This document shows, one piece after another, positions 41,925-50,860 of a stretch of 64,000 bases of DNA. The first letter of the stretch is position 1. Each line of letters begins with the position of its first letter. This DNA is from Virgibacillus profundi (GTDB lineage Bacteria; Bacillota; Bacilli; Bacillales; Amphibacillaceae): contig NZ_NPOA01000010.1 in NCBI RefSeq assembly GCF_002287375.1, positions 1 to 64,000 of the forward strand. The letters run 5' to 3'. A program made the translations under genes and the position numbers. The notes under the pieces are model-generated. The model saw nothing but the letters and a program-made list of their open reading frames with translations. It searched no databases and was not told where the DNA came from.

Positions 41925-43703
41925 CTAAAGGGAAAGAAATTCTTCAACATCTGCAACACATAGTTGAATTGCACTTTCCCAGAAATCTGTTTTTGTTAAA
42001 TCAACATTTAAATGCTTTTCAGCCAATTCCTCCACATTCATTCTGCCGGTATCACGTAACAGCGCAATATAATCATCCTCAAAGCTTCCACCTTTTGCTT
42101 TGGCATGTGCATAAATACCAAGACTAAACAAATACCCGAATGTATATGGGAAATTATAAAACGGTGTTCCGGTAATATGAAAATGTAGCTTAGAAGCCCA
42201 GAAGTTCGGATCATAGTCTTCAACTGCATCACTATATGCTTCTTTCTGTGCTTCAATCATGAGTTCATTTAACCGGTTAACTGAAACCAATCCATGCTTT
42301 CTTTCTTCATAAAAGTTGTTTTCAAAAAGAAAGCGTGCATGGATATTCATGAAAAATGCGATACTGCGCTGTATTTTATCTTCCAGTAGTGCTAATTTTT
42401 CTTCTTTGTTTTGTGCACTTTTCACGGAAGCATCCGCAACAATCATTTCTGCAAATGTGGATGCAGTTTCCGCCACATTCATGGCATATCCCTGGTTTAA
42501 ACCATTGAGATCATTCATCACATGCTGATGATAGGCATGACCCAGTTCATGTGCTAACGTCGAAATATTGGACGTTGTACCTGAATAAGTCATAAAGATC
42601 CGTGTTTGTTCACTGTCAGGAAAACTCGTACAAAATCCTCCCGGTCGTTTACCGGCCCGATCTTCTGCTTCAATCCATCTATTATCAAAGGCAGCTTGAG
42701 CAAAGTCTGCCATCTTTGGACTGAACTCACGGAAATGATCTACAATAAAATCTGCTCCTTCTGTATAGCTTGAAGTTTTCACTGAGTCTGATAATGGTGC
42801 ACCAATATCGTACATACTTAATTTTTCCAATCCTAATAAATCAGCTTTTTTCTCTAAATATGCCACGAAATGTTTTTTATTATTTGTTATTGCTGTCCAC
42901 ATGGCATCAAGCGTTTCCTGCTTCATTCGATTAATAGCCAGCGGTTCTTTCAGTACATTTTCCCAGTTACGATGTTTATATTTTTGCAATCGAAAACCGG
43001 CCAGATGATTCAGTGTTTGACCAATTAAATCAGATTGTCCCTTCCAGGCCTTGCCTAATTGTTCGAATACATGCTTACGAACAGCGCGATCCGGGTTACT
43101 TAGTTTATTCGAAGCCTGACCAACAGAATAGGATTTAACCTCTCCATCTTCCTCGATGTCAACACTCATATTTCCAACAATCGTGTCATACATTTGACTC
43201 CATCCATGATAGCCATCAACAGCCAGGTCATTCATTAGCACTTCCTGTTCCACTGCTAATTGTTCTTTTGCCTTTTCTCTATTTTCATTTAATACAAAAG
43301 ATAATTCCTTCAGCTCCGGGTGGTTTAAAAGTTCCTGCCATCCTTTGTCATCAATCGATACAAGCTTTTGTTCCAAGTTTGTCCGGATCTCATCCATTTC
43401 TGCTTTTAGTGCACTTCTCTTACCAACTAACAAACTCGCTTTCTCATCTTTTACATCCTGTGCACTTAAGCAGCTGACGAAGGCAAATGCTTCACGCAAC
43501 TTCTTCATTGCAGCTTCATATTGGGTGACAATATCTATTAAATCATTTTCATTTTTTTGATCCGGGTTAAAGCTGTTAACTGCTGTTAAAAGCTTCTTCA
43601 TATCATTCTGTATGTTCGATACATATGTTTGAAATGCTTCAGATTCACTTCCACCGGGGAAAATTACATCTAAATCCCAGGTTGGGTTATACGTTTGCTG
43701 CAT
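41925..43703 (-). CDS. Oligoendopeptidase F family zinc peptidase (M3)
   Basis: 592 residues, cytoplasmic. The zinc motif is LAHELGHAYHQ (HExxH) near residue 385, with the third ligand glutamate in the downstream VAETASTFAE helix, as in the M3 family. The N-terminal helical domain and length match Bacillus PepF-like proteins. It degrades medium-size peptides. An AAGGAGCG site precedes the ATG. Not linked to an oligopeptide transporter here. Confidence 0.92.
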   Translation of the reverse strand: MQQTYNPTWDLDVIFPGGSESEAFQTYVSNIQNDMKKLLTAVNSFNPDQKNENDLIDIVTQYEAAMKKLREAFAFVSCLSAQDVKDEKASLLVGKRSALKAEMDEIRTNLEQKLVSIDDKGWQELLNHPELKELSFVLNENREKAKEQLAVEQEVLMNDLAVDGYHGWSQMYDTIVGNMSVDIEEDGEVKSYSVGQASNKLSNPDRAVRKHVFEQLGKAWKGQSDLIGQTLNHLAGFRLQKYKHRNWENVLKEPLAINRMKQETLDAMWTAITNNKKHFVAYLEKKADLLGLEKLSMYDIGAPLSDSVKTSSYTEGADFIVDHFREFSPKMADFAQAAFDNRWIEAEDRAGKRPGGFCTSFPDSEQTRIFMTYSGTTSNISTLAHELGHAYHQHVMNDLNGLNQGYAMNVAETASTFAEMIVADASVKSAQNKEEKLALLEDKIQRSIAFFMNIHARFLFENNFYEERKHGLVSVNRLNELMIEAQKEAYSDAVEDYDPNFWASKLHFHITGTPFYNFPYTFGYLFSLGIYAHAKAKGGSFEDDYIALLRDTGRMNVEELAEKHLNVDLTKTDFWESAIQLCVADVEEFLSL

Positions 43704-43864
43704 AAAATCGCTCCTTAAAAATATGGCTTATTTTTTACCCTGTTTTTTATTATAACGAAGAATTGGAATCTTAGCATTAAAAACAGTTCCCTAAAATAAA
43801 AGTGAATTGAAAAAAGTTTAAATTGAACTGATTAGGGTATTTTAAATACAGAGTATAAAAATAC

Positions 43865-43893
43865 TTGACATTTTGAATTCAAGATAATATACT
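43865..43893 (+). promoter_or_regulatory. Sigma-A promoter with an embedded palindrome (MarR-type operator?) for yceI
   Basis: TTGACA (43865-43870), 17 bases, TATACT (43888-43893): near-consensus promoter. The spacer contains the perfect palindrome TTGAATTCAA (43873-43882). Extended, ATTTTGAATTCAAGAT resembles operators of quinone-sensing MhqR-type MarR repressors. Repression here would be direct. Confidence 0.65.
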
Positions 43894-43945
43894 TAGTAAC
43901 ATAAAGTAATTAACATACTTAATATAACTTTTGGAGGGATTTACA

Positions 43946-44482
43946 ATGGCAAAAACAACTTGGACAGTAGATACAGTTCATAGTGAAGTAGGATTTTCGG
44001 TAAAACATATGATGATTTCTAAAGCGAAAGGTACTTTTGAGAAATTTGATGCTGTAATTGAAGCAGATCCAGAGGACCTAACAGATTCAAAAATCGAGGT
44101 TACAATTGATCCTTCAAGTATTAATACACGTAATGAGGATCGTGATAACCACCTTCGTTCAGCAGATTTCTTTGATGCTGAAAATCATTCAAAAATTACA
44201 TTTGTTGCTACTGACATTAAGAAAAAATCAGGCAACAATTATGATGTTACCGGTGACCTAACTATCCGCGGAACAACTAAACCTGTAACAATTGATGTTG
44301 ATTATGCAGGACAAAGTAAGGATCCAATGGGTGGCAGCACTGTTGCTGGATTTAGCGGCGAAACAAAAATTAATCGTAAAGAATTCGGTTTGACTTGGAA
44401 CGCTGCAGTTGAAACTGGTGGCGTACTTGTTGGTGAAGAAGTAAAAATCAATTTCGAACTGGAAGTACAAAAACAGGATTAA
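43946..44482 (+). CDS. YceI family lipid-binding protein
   Basis: 178 residues from ATG 43946; a TTG 15 bases earlier is the ribosome site TTGGAGGG. The YceI lipocalin-like beta-barrel is evident from VDTVHSEVGFSVKHMMISK, KGTFEKFDA and TIRGTTKPVTIDV, ending EEVKINFELE. No signal peptide, so it is cytoplasmic, unlike many Gram-negative relatives. YceI proteins bind isoprenoid quinone-like lipids. The embedded palindrome in its promoter suggests redox- or quinone-responsive control. Confidence 0.88.
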   Translation: MAKTTWTVDTVHSEVGFSVKHMMISKAKGTFEKFDAVIEADPEDLTDSKIEVTIDPSSINTRNEDRDNHLRSADFFDAENHSKITFVATDIKKKSGNNYDVTGDLTIRGTTKPVTIDVDYAGQSKDPMGGSTVAGFSGETKINRKEFGLTWNAAVETGGVLVGEEVKINFELEVQKQD

Positions 44483-44492
44483 TACAATTTAA

Positions 44493-44535
44493 ATCGGGTA
44501 GTATTTTCATTTAGAAAATACTACCCGGTTTTTTA
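44493..44535 (+). terminator. Terminator of yceI
   Basis: Perfect 14-bp stem CGGGTAGTATTTTC/GAAAATACTACCCG followed by GTTTTTT. Confidence 0.9.
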
Positions 44536-44561
44536 TGTTTACTTATTAACGTAAACTCTGA

Positions 44562-45689
44562 TTAGTTTACATTCGTCATATTCACAAATTTATTTTCGAA
44601 ATACTTTTTCTTTCTTGGATTGTTAGTGTTATCGAAAAATGAAATTACATCAGCAAGTGCATTTTCCAGCAGTTCCTTATCATCTGTTTTTTCAAGCTTT
44701 TCAATCGCGAGTTCATAGTTTCTTCCTGCAAGTGTTTGATTCGGTTGCTTTTTATGCTCCAGACAGTAAGCATATTGCATATAAATCATTCCAATTTTTC
44801 TCGCAGAATAAGCTGGAAGATTTAAGAAGATTTCTATTGCTCTTGTATAATTTGGAATTGCCTCATCAAGCTCAGATTGATTAAAGTAATAAAAAGCCAT
44901 CTCCGTAAAAGCTTCAGCATGCACCAATGTTTCAGCTAAGGAAGAGTCATCAAGCAATTCAATTGCTTCTGTCAAATAAGCATAGGCTTTTTTATCCTCC
45001 TCCTTACTGCCATAGGTTTTGGCAATACTGACAAGGCTGTTAATCTTCATTTCAGGATGGTCATCCCCTGCAAGTTCAACTGTTTTATTCAAATAATTAA
45101 TTGCTTCTTCCGAATTATTAACCGTCGAATATAAGACACCAAGTTTAAAATGCAGAAACAAAATCATATATTTATCCCGATTATCATCATCCTGAAAGTA
45201 AGTTAGTCCACGCTGATAGTACCTGATTGCACGAGCAAACTTCTCAAGGTTTTCTTCTGCCTCACCTAGCACTAAAAAACCGCGAGCAAGCTTTATTCTA
45301 TCAGTTTCCTCATCATTTTCCATTTGCTTTACGGCCTCAGACATTATTCTCCGAGCAAGTTTATAGTCACTCATAAATGCTAATTCAGCATATAAAATTA
45401 AATCATCACTCGTCATCCTGGAAGATGACTTATAAAGGCTGGAAATGATTTCCGCTGAAGTACTATTTTCTCCTATTTGTGCATGACTGACTGCTTCCAC
45501 AATAGATAATAATTCCTTAAGTTTTTCATCTGTACTATATTTTTGACGACATTTCTTTGATTTGGATAATACATTGGGAAAATGATTCCGCTTGAACTCT
45601 TCTATTATTACTTCCAAATCAGCTTTATTTTCATCTCTAATAATTTCTTTTACTTTTTCATCCAAATTTAAAATATCCATCGTTGACAT
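44562..45689 (-). CDS. Tetratricopeptide-repeat protein
   Basis: 375 residues from ATG 45689, soluble and almost entirely helical. TPR-like repeats are spaced about 38-40 residues, for example LARGFLVLGEAEENLEKFARAIRYYQRG, LFLHFKLGVLYSTVNNSEEAINYL and FTEMAFYYFNQSELDEAIPNYTRA (approximate reading). The first ~90 residues are a separate charged helical region. Resembles Rap- or NPR-type scaffolds only in general; no HTH or phosphatase residues are seen, so the partner is unknown. Confidence 0.75.
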   Translation of the reverse strand: MSTMDILNLDEKVKEIIRDENKADLEVIIEEFKRNHFPNVLSKSKKCRQKYSTDEKLKELLSIVEAVSHAQIGENSTSAEIISSLYKSSSRMTSDDLILYAELAFMSDYKLARRIMSEAVKQMENDEETDRIKLARGFLVLGEAEENLEKFARAIRYYQRGLTYFQDDDNRDKYMILFLHFKLGVLYSTVNNSEEAINYLNKTVELAGDDHPEMKINSLVSIAKTYGSKEEDKKAYAYLTEAIELLDDSSLAETLVHAEAFTEMAFYYFNQSELDEAIPNYTRAIEIFLNLPAYSARKIGMIYMQYAYCLEHKKQPNQTLAGRNYELAIEKLEKTDDKELLENALADVISFFDNTNNPRKKKYFENKFVNMTNVN

Positions 45690-45821
45690 CACCCTGCTCC
45701 ATTCTTTCTCTTTTCCCTAGTGTAACAGTATTTTTTAGAATACTAAAAGGATTTACCATAAAACAAATTAGAATTCCCATGCTTATCATGATAAAATAAA
45801 GATGGAATGGAGGTAATAAAA

Positions 45822-46178
45822 ATGATCATTTTTTATGATAGCTATTGTAAAATGTGCACAACCTCATCAATCCTCTGGAAAAAAATAGACTGGAGAAATA
45901 AACTATCATTTGAATCATTTCGTCTACTAATGGACTATCCGGAAGAAATGGAAAAAAGCCTGCATGTAAAACATAGGGGTCAATGGTTTCAAGGATATAA
46001 TGCCCTAATAGAAATTGCAAAGCTGCTACCGTTAATCTGGGTTTTACTCCCATTCATGTATATTTTTAAATGGGTAGGGCTTGGTGATTATATTTATAAA
46101 AAAATCGCTGCTAACAGAAAGCTTGTCCCGGTAAATCAGTGCGGGGATTCCTGTATGATCAACCCTGAAAAAAACTGA
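45822..46178 (+). CDS. DCC family (DUF393) thiol-disulfide oxidoreductase-like protein
   Basis: 118 residues from ATG 45822, with GGAGG eight bases upstream (an ATG 15 bases earlier overlaps it). The motif YDSYCKMC near residue 5 is the DCC-family CxxC. The middle has two hydrophobic stretches (ALIEIAKLLPLIWVLLPFMYIF) typical of DUF393 proteins. Redox partner unknown. The gene converges on the VanW gene with only two bases between stop codons and no terminator in between. Confidence 0.85.
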   Translation: MIIFYDSYCKMCTTSSILWKKIDWRNKLSFESFRLLMDYPEEMEKSLHVKHRGQWFQGYNALIEIAKLLPLIWVLLPFMYIFKWVGLGDYIYKKIAANRKLVPVNQCGDSCMINPEKN

Positions 46179-46180
46179 TC

Positions 46181-47044
46181 CTATTCACCCGAAAAATATT
46201 CCACATCCTCTGAGGAATAAATACTAACGAGCATTTTTCCATGATCTGATTTGGCCCTTACTAAAACAGGCTGGTTATATATGTTCTTAAATACAAAATC
46301 CGGCCCCCACCAGCTAACAGTTGCATCACGTCCTGGTGGTACATATGGCACCCTTTTGCTATGCTCATACCTTTCAATGATTTGAATGCCTTTTAGATCT
46401 ACTGCATTAAATAAAGTGGATGAGACCTGGCATATTCCGCCACCAATATCTTCTGCTAATTCTCCCTTTACAATAACAGGGGCACGTTTATATCCTTTTT
46501 CTTTTGTTCGTTCACCAACTATCTCATTAAAGGAAAATGTCTCACCGGGAAAAACAACATAATTATTAATTGCCTCTGTAGCAAGTGCGATATTATGGGA
46601 ACGCTCCAGATTACTCTTCTTAAAATAAGTAACATAGCTTCCAAGCTCTTTTGCTCTTATTTCCTCCAACAATGCATTATCTACTCTGGGATAAATAAGT
46701 TTCTTTGGTACTTCCAATTTCATATCACTGTTGCTGTAAAACATTTTTCGAAACAAAACATTAAATTTATCCCTGTCGATTGTTACCCCAGGCTTCCCCT
46801 TAACTATTTCTCCATTTTTGTCCAAAGAAGCATTTTGCGGATTTTTATAGATCTTTTCCTTCAATATATCCATCAAAAAAGTTAATTTTTTCTCATCAAT
46901 AAAAAGACCATCCATATACGGAAGAGAATATTGTTTAATTTCCAATTTATCCAACATGATTTTATTATCATTAAAATCCACTTCCGCAAAAATAGGATTC
47001 ATTGGAATAAATAATAACAAAAAAATTAATGCTGTAACTTTCAT
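46181..47044 (-). CDS. VanW family secreted protein
   Basis: 287 residues with a signal peptide (ALIFLLLFIPMNPIFA). The VanW core is clear in NNYVVFPGETFSFNEIVG, APVIVKGELAEDIGGGICQ and VSSTLFNAV, continuing to RDATVSWWGPDFVFKN. The family is named from vancomycin operons but is widespread in spore formers; no van genes are present here. Likely acts at the cell wall or in germination-type contexts; function unproven. Confidence 0.88.
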   Translation of the reverse strand: MKVTALIFLLLFIPMNPIFAEVDFNDNKIMLDKLEIKQYSLPYMDGLFIDEKKLTFLMDILKEKIYKNPQNASLDKNGEIVKGKPGVTIDRDKFNVLFRKMFYSNSDMKLEVPKKLIYPRVDNALLEEIRAKELGSYVTYFKKSNLERSHNIALATEAINNYVVFPGETFSFNEIVGERTKEKGYKRAPVIVKGELAEDIGGGICQVSSTLFNAVDLKGIQIIERYEHSKRVPYVPPGRDATVSWWGPDFVFKNIYNQPVLVRAKSDHGKMLVSIYSSEDVEYFSGE

Positions 47045-47082
47045 TTGGTTTCCCCCTTTTTTCTAGTATTAGAAAAAAGACA

Positions 47083-47110
47083 TAAAAATAACCAGGATTT
47101 CTCCTGGTTA
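47083..47110 (-). terminator. Terminator of the small membrane protein gene
   Basis: AACCAGGA/TCCTGGTT stem with a 4-base loop followed by ATTTTT on the minus strand. Confidence 0.75.
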
Positions 47111-47111
47111 C

Positions 47112-47363
47112 CTACAAAAGATAAATAGCAAATGCAATTAATGATAATAGTATGGTGATTACATAGATCCAGACCTGTAAGGATACATTGGATTTTACCG
47201 AGCTTGTTTCATAATCGAGGGAGCGCTTTAATTCATCCTGAACCGTTTGTCCCTCTTCCTCGTATTTTTTCATCTTATTTTCTTCCTGTTTAAACGCATA
47301 AAATGTCCCTGCCAGAGCGGCAATAAATAAAACAATTAAAAATATTAATAGTCCAGTACTCAT
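47112..47363 (-). CDS. Small membrane protein, two helices
   Basis: 83 residues from ATG 47363, with GGAGGAG seven bases upstream; a start 21 bases earlier would lie on that site. Helices LLIFLIVLFIAALAGTFYA and WIYVITILLSLIAFAIYLL flank a charged central loop. No family recognised. It precedes the VanW gene on the same strand but has its own terminator. Confidence 0.6.
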   Translation of the reverse strand: MSTGLLIFLIVLFIAALAGTFYAFKQEENKMKKYEEEGQTVQDELKRSLDYETSSVKSNVSLQVWIYVITILLSLIAFAIYLL

Positions 47364-47573
47364 TAAAATCTCCTCCGCTTCCATTCCATAATAACTTAGG
47401 GTTTACACTATTGCTGTGATGTTTATCACTCTTTACTATAAAAAAGCCTCCTTTTATGGGTTTAAGCAATGGGGTAATCGTTATTTTCAGAGTCAAATAT
47501 GACATTTTTGTGGAAAGTTCTGTATTCCCAAGCAATAAAAGTTTAATTTTTCTGCTAATTATAAAAAGATATT

Positions 47574-47604
47574 AAAAACCGCCTGACTTATGCCAAGCGG
47601 TTAT
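47574..47604 (-). terminator. Terminator of the 32-residue peptide gene
   Basis: AACCGC/GCGGTT outer stem, with TTTTTAAT on the minus strand, shortly after the small gene. Confidence 0.7.
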
Positions 47605-47610
47605 TTTTTA

Positions 47611-47709
47611 TTAACGAAAATCTCTTGAATCTTCCATATAATCACTTGCCATTCGATATCCTACTACAGCTGCAAGTAGAAGTAATATTCCGCAAAATGT
47701 ATTTTTCAT
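47611..47709 (-). CDS. 32-residue single-helix membrane peptide
   Basis: ATG at 47709 has a perfect GAGGAGGT site. The product MKNTFCGILLLLAAVVGYRM ends with an acidic tail (YMEDSRDFR). The quality of the ribosome site and the tight terminator make it a credible gene. Function unknown; it lies just after ndh on the same strand and could be transcribed with it. Confidence 0.6.
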   Translation of the reverse strand: MKNTFCGILLLLAAVVGYRMASDYMEDSRDFR

Positions 47710-47758
47710 TTTAAAATTACCTCCTCGTTTGAACCTAAGTTATATTGTGATTTTATCA

Positions 47759-48973
47759 TTAGAATGGGCGTACTTTCCCTTTTTTCAGTACAAGCATTGG
47801 TCCACCTATCATGAACAATGACCGGTTATCTACTACTTTTTTCATTGCAGCAGCAGATTTACCCTGAAGTTTGTAACTGGAGAATACATTTCCGATTCCA
47901 TCTGAATTTCCCAGTGAAGCTACTGTTCCTTTATCATCAAATACAAAATCTTTTAATGGCTGATTAGTAATTAATGCTTTTAGGTTAGCTGCTACAACAT
48001 CAGCTTCCTGCATTGCCAGTTGAGCTGTTGGTGGATATGGACGGTCTGCTTCTTTGTTCCAAACCCATGAACAGTCACCAATAACAAAAATATTTTCTTC
48101 TTCAGGCATGCGTAGGTCACCATTAACATTTACTTTTCCTTTTACCAGTTCAAAACCGGAGTCTCCCAGTACTGAGCTTCCTTTTACCCCGCCTGTCCAA
48201 ACAACAGTACCTGCTTTAATTAATTCTTTGTCGTCACCAACAATGAATCCTTCAGGGGTACACTCGGAAATTGGAGCACCAATCATAATCTCTACCCCAC
48301 GGTCTTCCAATGATTTTTTCGCATAGGAAACAAGCTCTTTGTCAAACATTGGCAAAATGGATGGAGCAGCTTCAACATTGATGATTCGTACTTTGTTGCG
48401 ATCAATATCATATTTTTTGCATAGTTCCGGTACTTTATCAGCAAGTTCACCTACAAATTCAATACCGGTAAATCCAGCACCACCAACAAGGATATTCAGG
48501 CTGTCTTCATCAGCATTTTTATCATTGCTGTATTTCGCAAATTGGTATTCAATATGTTCACTGATTAAACGGCTGGTATCAATATCCTCAATCGCAAATG
48601 CGTGTTCAGCCATTCCTTTAATTCCAAAATCATTTGATTCAAATCCAAGACCAACAACAAGATAATCATATGTGATTTCGCTATTTTCCAAAACAACACG
48701 CTGTTCGTCTTTCTTGATTTCGACAACAGAATCATAAACTAATCTAACTCTCTTCGGATTGACGACATCACTGATCATGACACGAGCCTGGTTTGGGTTA
48801 ATTGTCCCTGCAGCCACCTCATGCAGCCAGGTTGATTCATAGTGATAATTATGTTTATTAATTAGTACAATTTCAGCCTCTTCTGGGGACAACATTTTTA
48901 TTAAGCGCTTTGTTGTTGTCAATCCTGCATATCCAGCGCCCAGAACGACTATTTTTGGTTTGTTTGAACTCAT
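47759..48973 (-). CDS. ndh: Type II NADH dehydrogenase (Ndh)
   Basis: 404 residues. Two Rossmann folds: GAGYAGLTTTKRL at residues 12-24 for FAD and VGGAGFTGIEFVGEL near 172 for NADH. FVIGDCSWVWNKE marks the FAD-contacting GD motif, and a C-terminal membrane-associating segment closes the protein. It feeds electrons from NADH to menaquinone without pumping protons. AAGGTGG precedes the ATG. No Rex-type palindrome is visible in the upstream 250 bases. Confidence 0.93.
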   Translation of the reverse strand: MSSNKPKIVVLGAGYAGLTTTKRLIKMLSPEEAEIVLINKHNYHYESTWLHEVAAGTINPNQARVMISDVVNPKRVRLVYDSVVEIKKDEQRVVLENSEITYDYLVVGLGFESNDFGIKGMAEHAFAIEDIDTSRLISEHIEYQFAKYSNDKNADEDSLNILVGGAGFTGIEFVGELADKVPELCKKYDIDRNKVRIINVEAAPSILPMFDKELVSYAKKSLEDRGVEIMIGAPISECTPEGFIVGDDKELIKAGTVVWTGGVKGSSVLGDSGFELVKGKVNVNGDLRMPEEENIFVIGDCSWVWNKEADRPYPPTAQLAMQEADVVAANLKALITNQPLKDFVFDDKGTVASLGNSDGIGNVFSSYKLQGKSAAAMKKVVDNRSLFMIGGPMLVLKKGKVRPF

Positions 48974-49158
48974 GAAACTTCCACCTTCCTGTAAACTATT
49001 TTAAGTATTAATTGCATATGGTAAAAGCGTTCTCATGTTTATAATGGAGATTTAAAAATAATTAATCCGCTTGAACCTATAAATGCTTAATAGCAATACT
49101 TTAATAATATCAAAGTTTTTTTAATAAGGCTATAAATCCGTTGAAAATCGCTGAAATA

Positions 49159-49179
49159 TGTTTACTTTTTGAGTAAACA
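49159..49179. promoter_or_regulatory. Perfect 7-bp inverted repeat between ndh and the SDR gene
   Basis: TGTTTAC-N7-GTAAACA, a regular palindrome 185 bases upstream of ndh. It could be an operator for ndh or a second stem after the SDR gene. The regulator is not identifiable. Confidence 0.35.
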
Positions 49180-49205
49180 CTGCGAATTTTGCTGATAAAC
49201 AGATG

Positions 49206-49241
49206 TTTTGCCTGTAAAATCTCACGCAATTACAGGCAAAA
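49206..49241 (-). terminator. Hairpin terminator of the SDR gene
   Basis: Perfect 12-bp stem TTTTGCCTGTAA/TTACAGGCAAAA 5 bases past the stop. The T-run is weak on the minus strand. Confidence 0.6.
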
Positions 49242-49245
49242 TCGT

Positions 49246-49950
49246 TTATACAGGTCTGACGGTTATCTCATTTACATTAACATGTTCGGGCTGTGCGACA
49301 GCATATACTACAGCTCTTGCAATATCATCGGTTTGAAGCGGCTTGCGATCGTTCGGCAGCCGTTCGGAATTACGCTCGGTTTCAACCATACCCGGGGAAA
49401 TATTTGTTACGCGTACTCCGGTTCTGGCAAGCTCTTTCTCCAGCCCCATAGATATCGCACGAACAGCATATTTTGTTGCACTATATACTCCACTTGTTTT
49501 TGTAACCTCGTGACCTGATACAGAATCTGTATTCACAATGTGGCCTGCAGAACGTTTAATCATATCAGGAAGTACTGCATTAATTCCGTAGAGGACCCCT
49601 TTCACATTAACGTCTATCATCTGATCCCATTTATCTACCTGTCCATCCCGAATTGCTCCATTTTGTACCAATCCGGCATTATTTATGAAGATATCAATCT
49701 TTCCAAATGCACCAACAGCCTTTTGAACCAAATTGTCTATATCTGCTTTTTGGGCCACATCTGTCTCAACAGCAAGTGCTTGCCCTTGCTTGATACCATT
49801 GATTTCTTCGGCAAGAGCATCCAATTTTTCTTTTCTTCTTGCAGCAAGTACCACATTCGCTCCCTCTTCAGCAAGATGTTTTGCAATACTTGAACCTATT
49901 CCACTGCTTGCACCTGTGATGACTGCGGTTTTACCTGTAAGTTTTAACAT
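49246..49950 (-). CDS. Short-chain dehydrogenase/reductase
   Basis: 234 residues. NADP motif TGASSGIG near residue 13, NNAG near 91, catalytic Ser in TDSVSG and YSATK near residue 152, so all catalytic residues are present. It belongs to the classic SDR group of YdfG-like enzymes that act on 3-hydroxy acids or various carbonyls; substrate unknown. TTGGAGG precedes the ATG. It follows the PDPxP-repeat gene on the same strand by 21 bases and may be co-transcribed. Confidence 0.87.
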   Translation of the reverse strand: MLKLTGKTAVITGASSGIGSSIAKHLAEEGANVVLAARRKEKLDALAEEINGIKQGQALAVETDVAQKADIDNLVQKAVGAFGKIDIFINNAGLVQNGAIRDGQVDKWDQMIDVNVKGVLYGINAVLPDMIKRSAGHIVNTDSVSGHEVTKTSGVYSATKYAVRAISMGLEKELARTGVRVTNISPGMVETERNSERLPNDRKPLQTDDIARAVVYAVAQPEHVNVNEITVRPV

Positions 49951-49971
49951 GAAATTCCTCCAATTATTTTT

Positions 49972-50673
49972 TTATGGTTCAGGATCCGGTTCTGGATCTG
50001 GCTCCGGATCAGGCTTCGGGTCTGGTTTAGGGTCTGGTTTTGGATTTGGATCTGGTTCTGGATTTGGATCTGGTTCTGGATTTGGATCTGGTTCTGGATC
50101 TGGTTCTGGATCAGGCTCAGGATCTGGTTTTGGATTTGGCTCTGGATCAGGCTCTGGTGTTGGATCAGGCTTTGGGTCAGGCTTTGGACTAGAGCCCGGT
50201 TTCGGATCTGAATTTGGTTCTGGGTCTGGTTTAGGCTTTGAAGTAGATTTTTGATCTGGGTTCTCTGATTTCTTTGGCGTATCATTTTTTTCAGTTATAT
50301 TCTTTTCTTTAGAAACAGAACTGGAAGTATTTTTCTTACTACCTTCTTCATCAAAATCATCTACAATAGTTGAGTCTTCTTCCTCTTTAACTTTCTCCTT
50401 AACCTCCTCTTCATCAAAAGCAAGCCATTCTTTATCTTTTAAAATAAGTGCTCCTACATTTTCTCTAATTTTAAGTTCTTCTGTTTCTAAGGATTCGTCT
50501 GACTCTATTACAATCTCTTCTGTTACTTCTTTCGTACTATCTGGCTCTTCCTCCTGTTCCAGATCACCATACTTGTCTTTTGTAGCTTCTGCACGCATTA
50601 TTCCCATACTTACTACTAAAATAAATGCAGTCAGCACCAGCAGATTAATAATCAATAACTTTTTATTTTTCAT
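49972..50673 (-). CDS. Secreted or membrane-anchored protein with PDPxP repeat tail
   Basis: 233 residues from ATG 50673 (GGGAAAGTGAT upstream). One N-terminal helix ([16 protein letters not shown]) is followed by an acidic stretch, a Ser/Lys/Thr linker, and about 85 residues of Pro-Asp-Pro-Glu/Lys/Asn-Pro repeats up to the stop codon. No LPxTG, lipobox or membrane helix follows the repeats. The repeat DNA is a 12-base-like slippage-prone array (49975-50230). Such tails can span the cell wall or bind cations. Length is probably variable between strains. Confidence 0.75.
   Translation of the reverse strand: MKNKKLLIINLLVLTAFILVVSMGIMRAEATKDKYGDLEQEEEPDSTKEVTEEIVIESDESLETEELKIRENVGALILKDKEWLAFDEEEVKEKVKEEEDSTIVDDFDEEGSKKNTSSSVSKEKNITEKNDTPKKSENPDQKSTSKPKPDPEPNSDPKPGSSPKPDPKPDPTPEPDPEPNPKPDPEPDPEPDPEPDPNPEPDPNPEPDPNPKPDPKPDPKPDPEPDPEPDPEP
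49975..50230. repeat. Tandem 6/12-bp array coding the PDPxP tail
   Basis: On the + strand, repeated GGATCTGG / GGTTCTGGAT-type blocks, each encoding Pro-Asp or Pro-Glu on the other strand. Near-identical units suggest expansion by slippage. Confidence 0.8.
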
Positions 50674-50811
50674 ATCACTTTCCCTTTCACATTTGTATGT
50701 ATCTGACAAATATTCTCATATTATATTGCTTTTCCCTTATTTTAATATGTATTGCCAATGAATTTCAATCTATTTAAGCTTTTACAGGAAATACTTTAAC
50801 AATTAATACAA

Positions 50812-50857
50812 AAACTGTTTCAAACAGGTGATTATACCTGCTGAAACAGTCAAAAAA
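50812..50857 (-). terminator. Terminator of the VWA lipoprotein gene
   Basis: ACTGTTTCA and CAGGT pair with ACCTG and TGAAACAGT, with TTTTTGT following on the minus strand. Confidence 0.85.
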
Positions 50858-50860
50858 TTA

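Noticed and set aside
46181-47044. A vancomycin-resistance locus
   Set aside because: VanW-family proteins are common in spore formers and no vanA/H/X/R/S genes are nearby.
47290-47535. 81-codon minus-strand frame upstream of the small membrane protein gene
   Set aside because: Out of frame with the good gene and without a ribosome site.
48974-49245. A Rex operator upstream of ndh
   Set aside because: The expected TTGTGAA-type palindrome is absent; only an unrelated TGTTTAC/GTAAACA repeat is seen.
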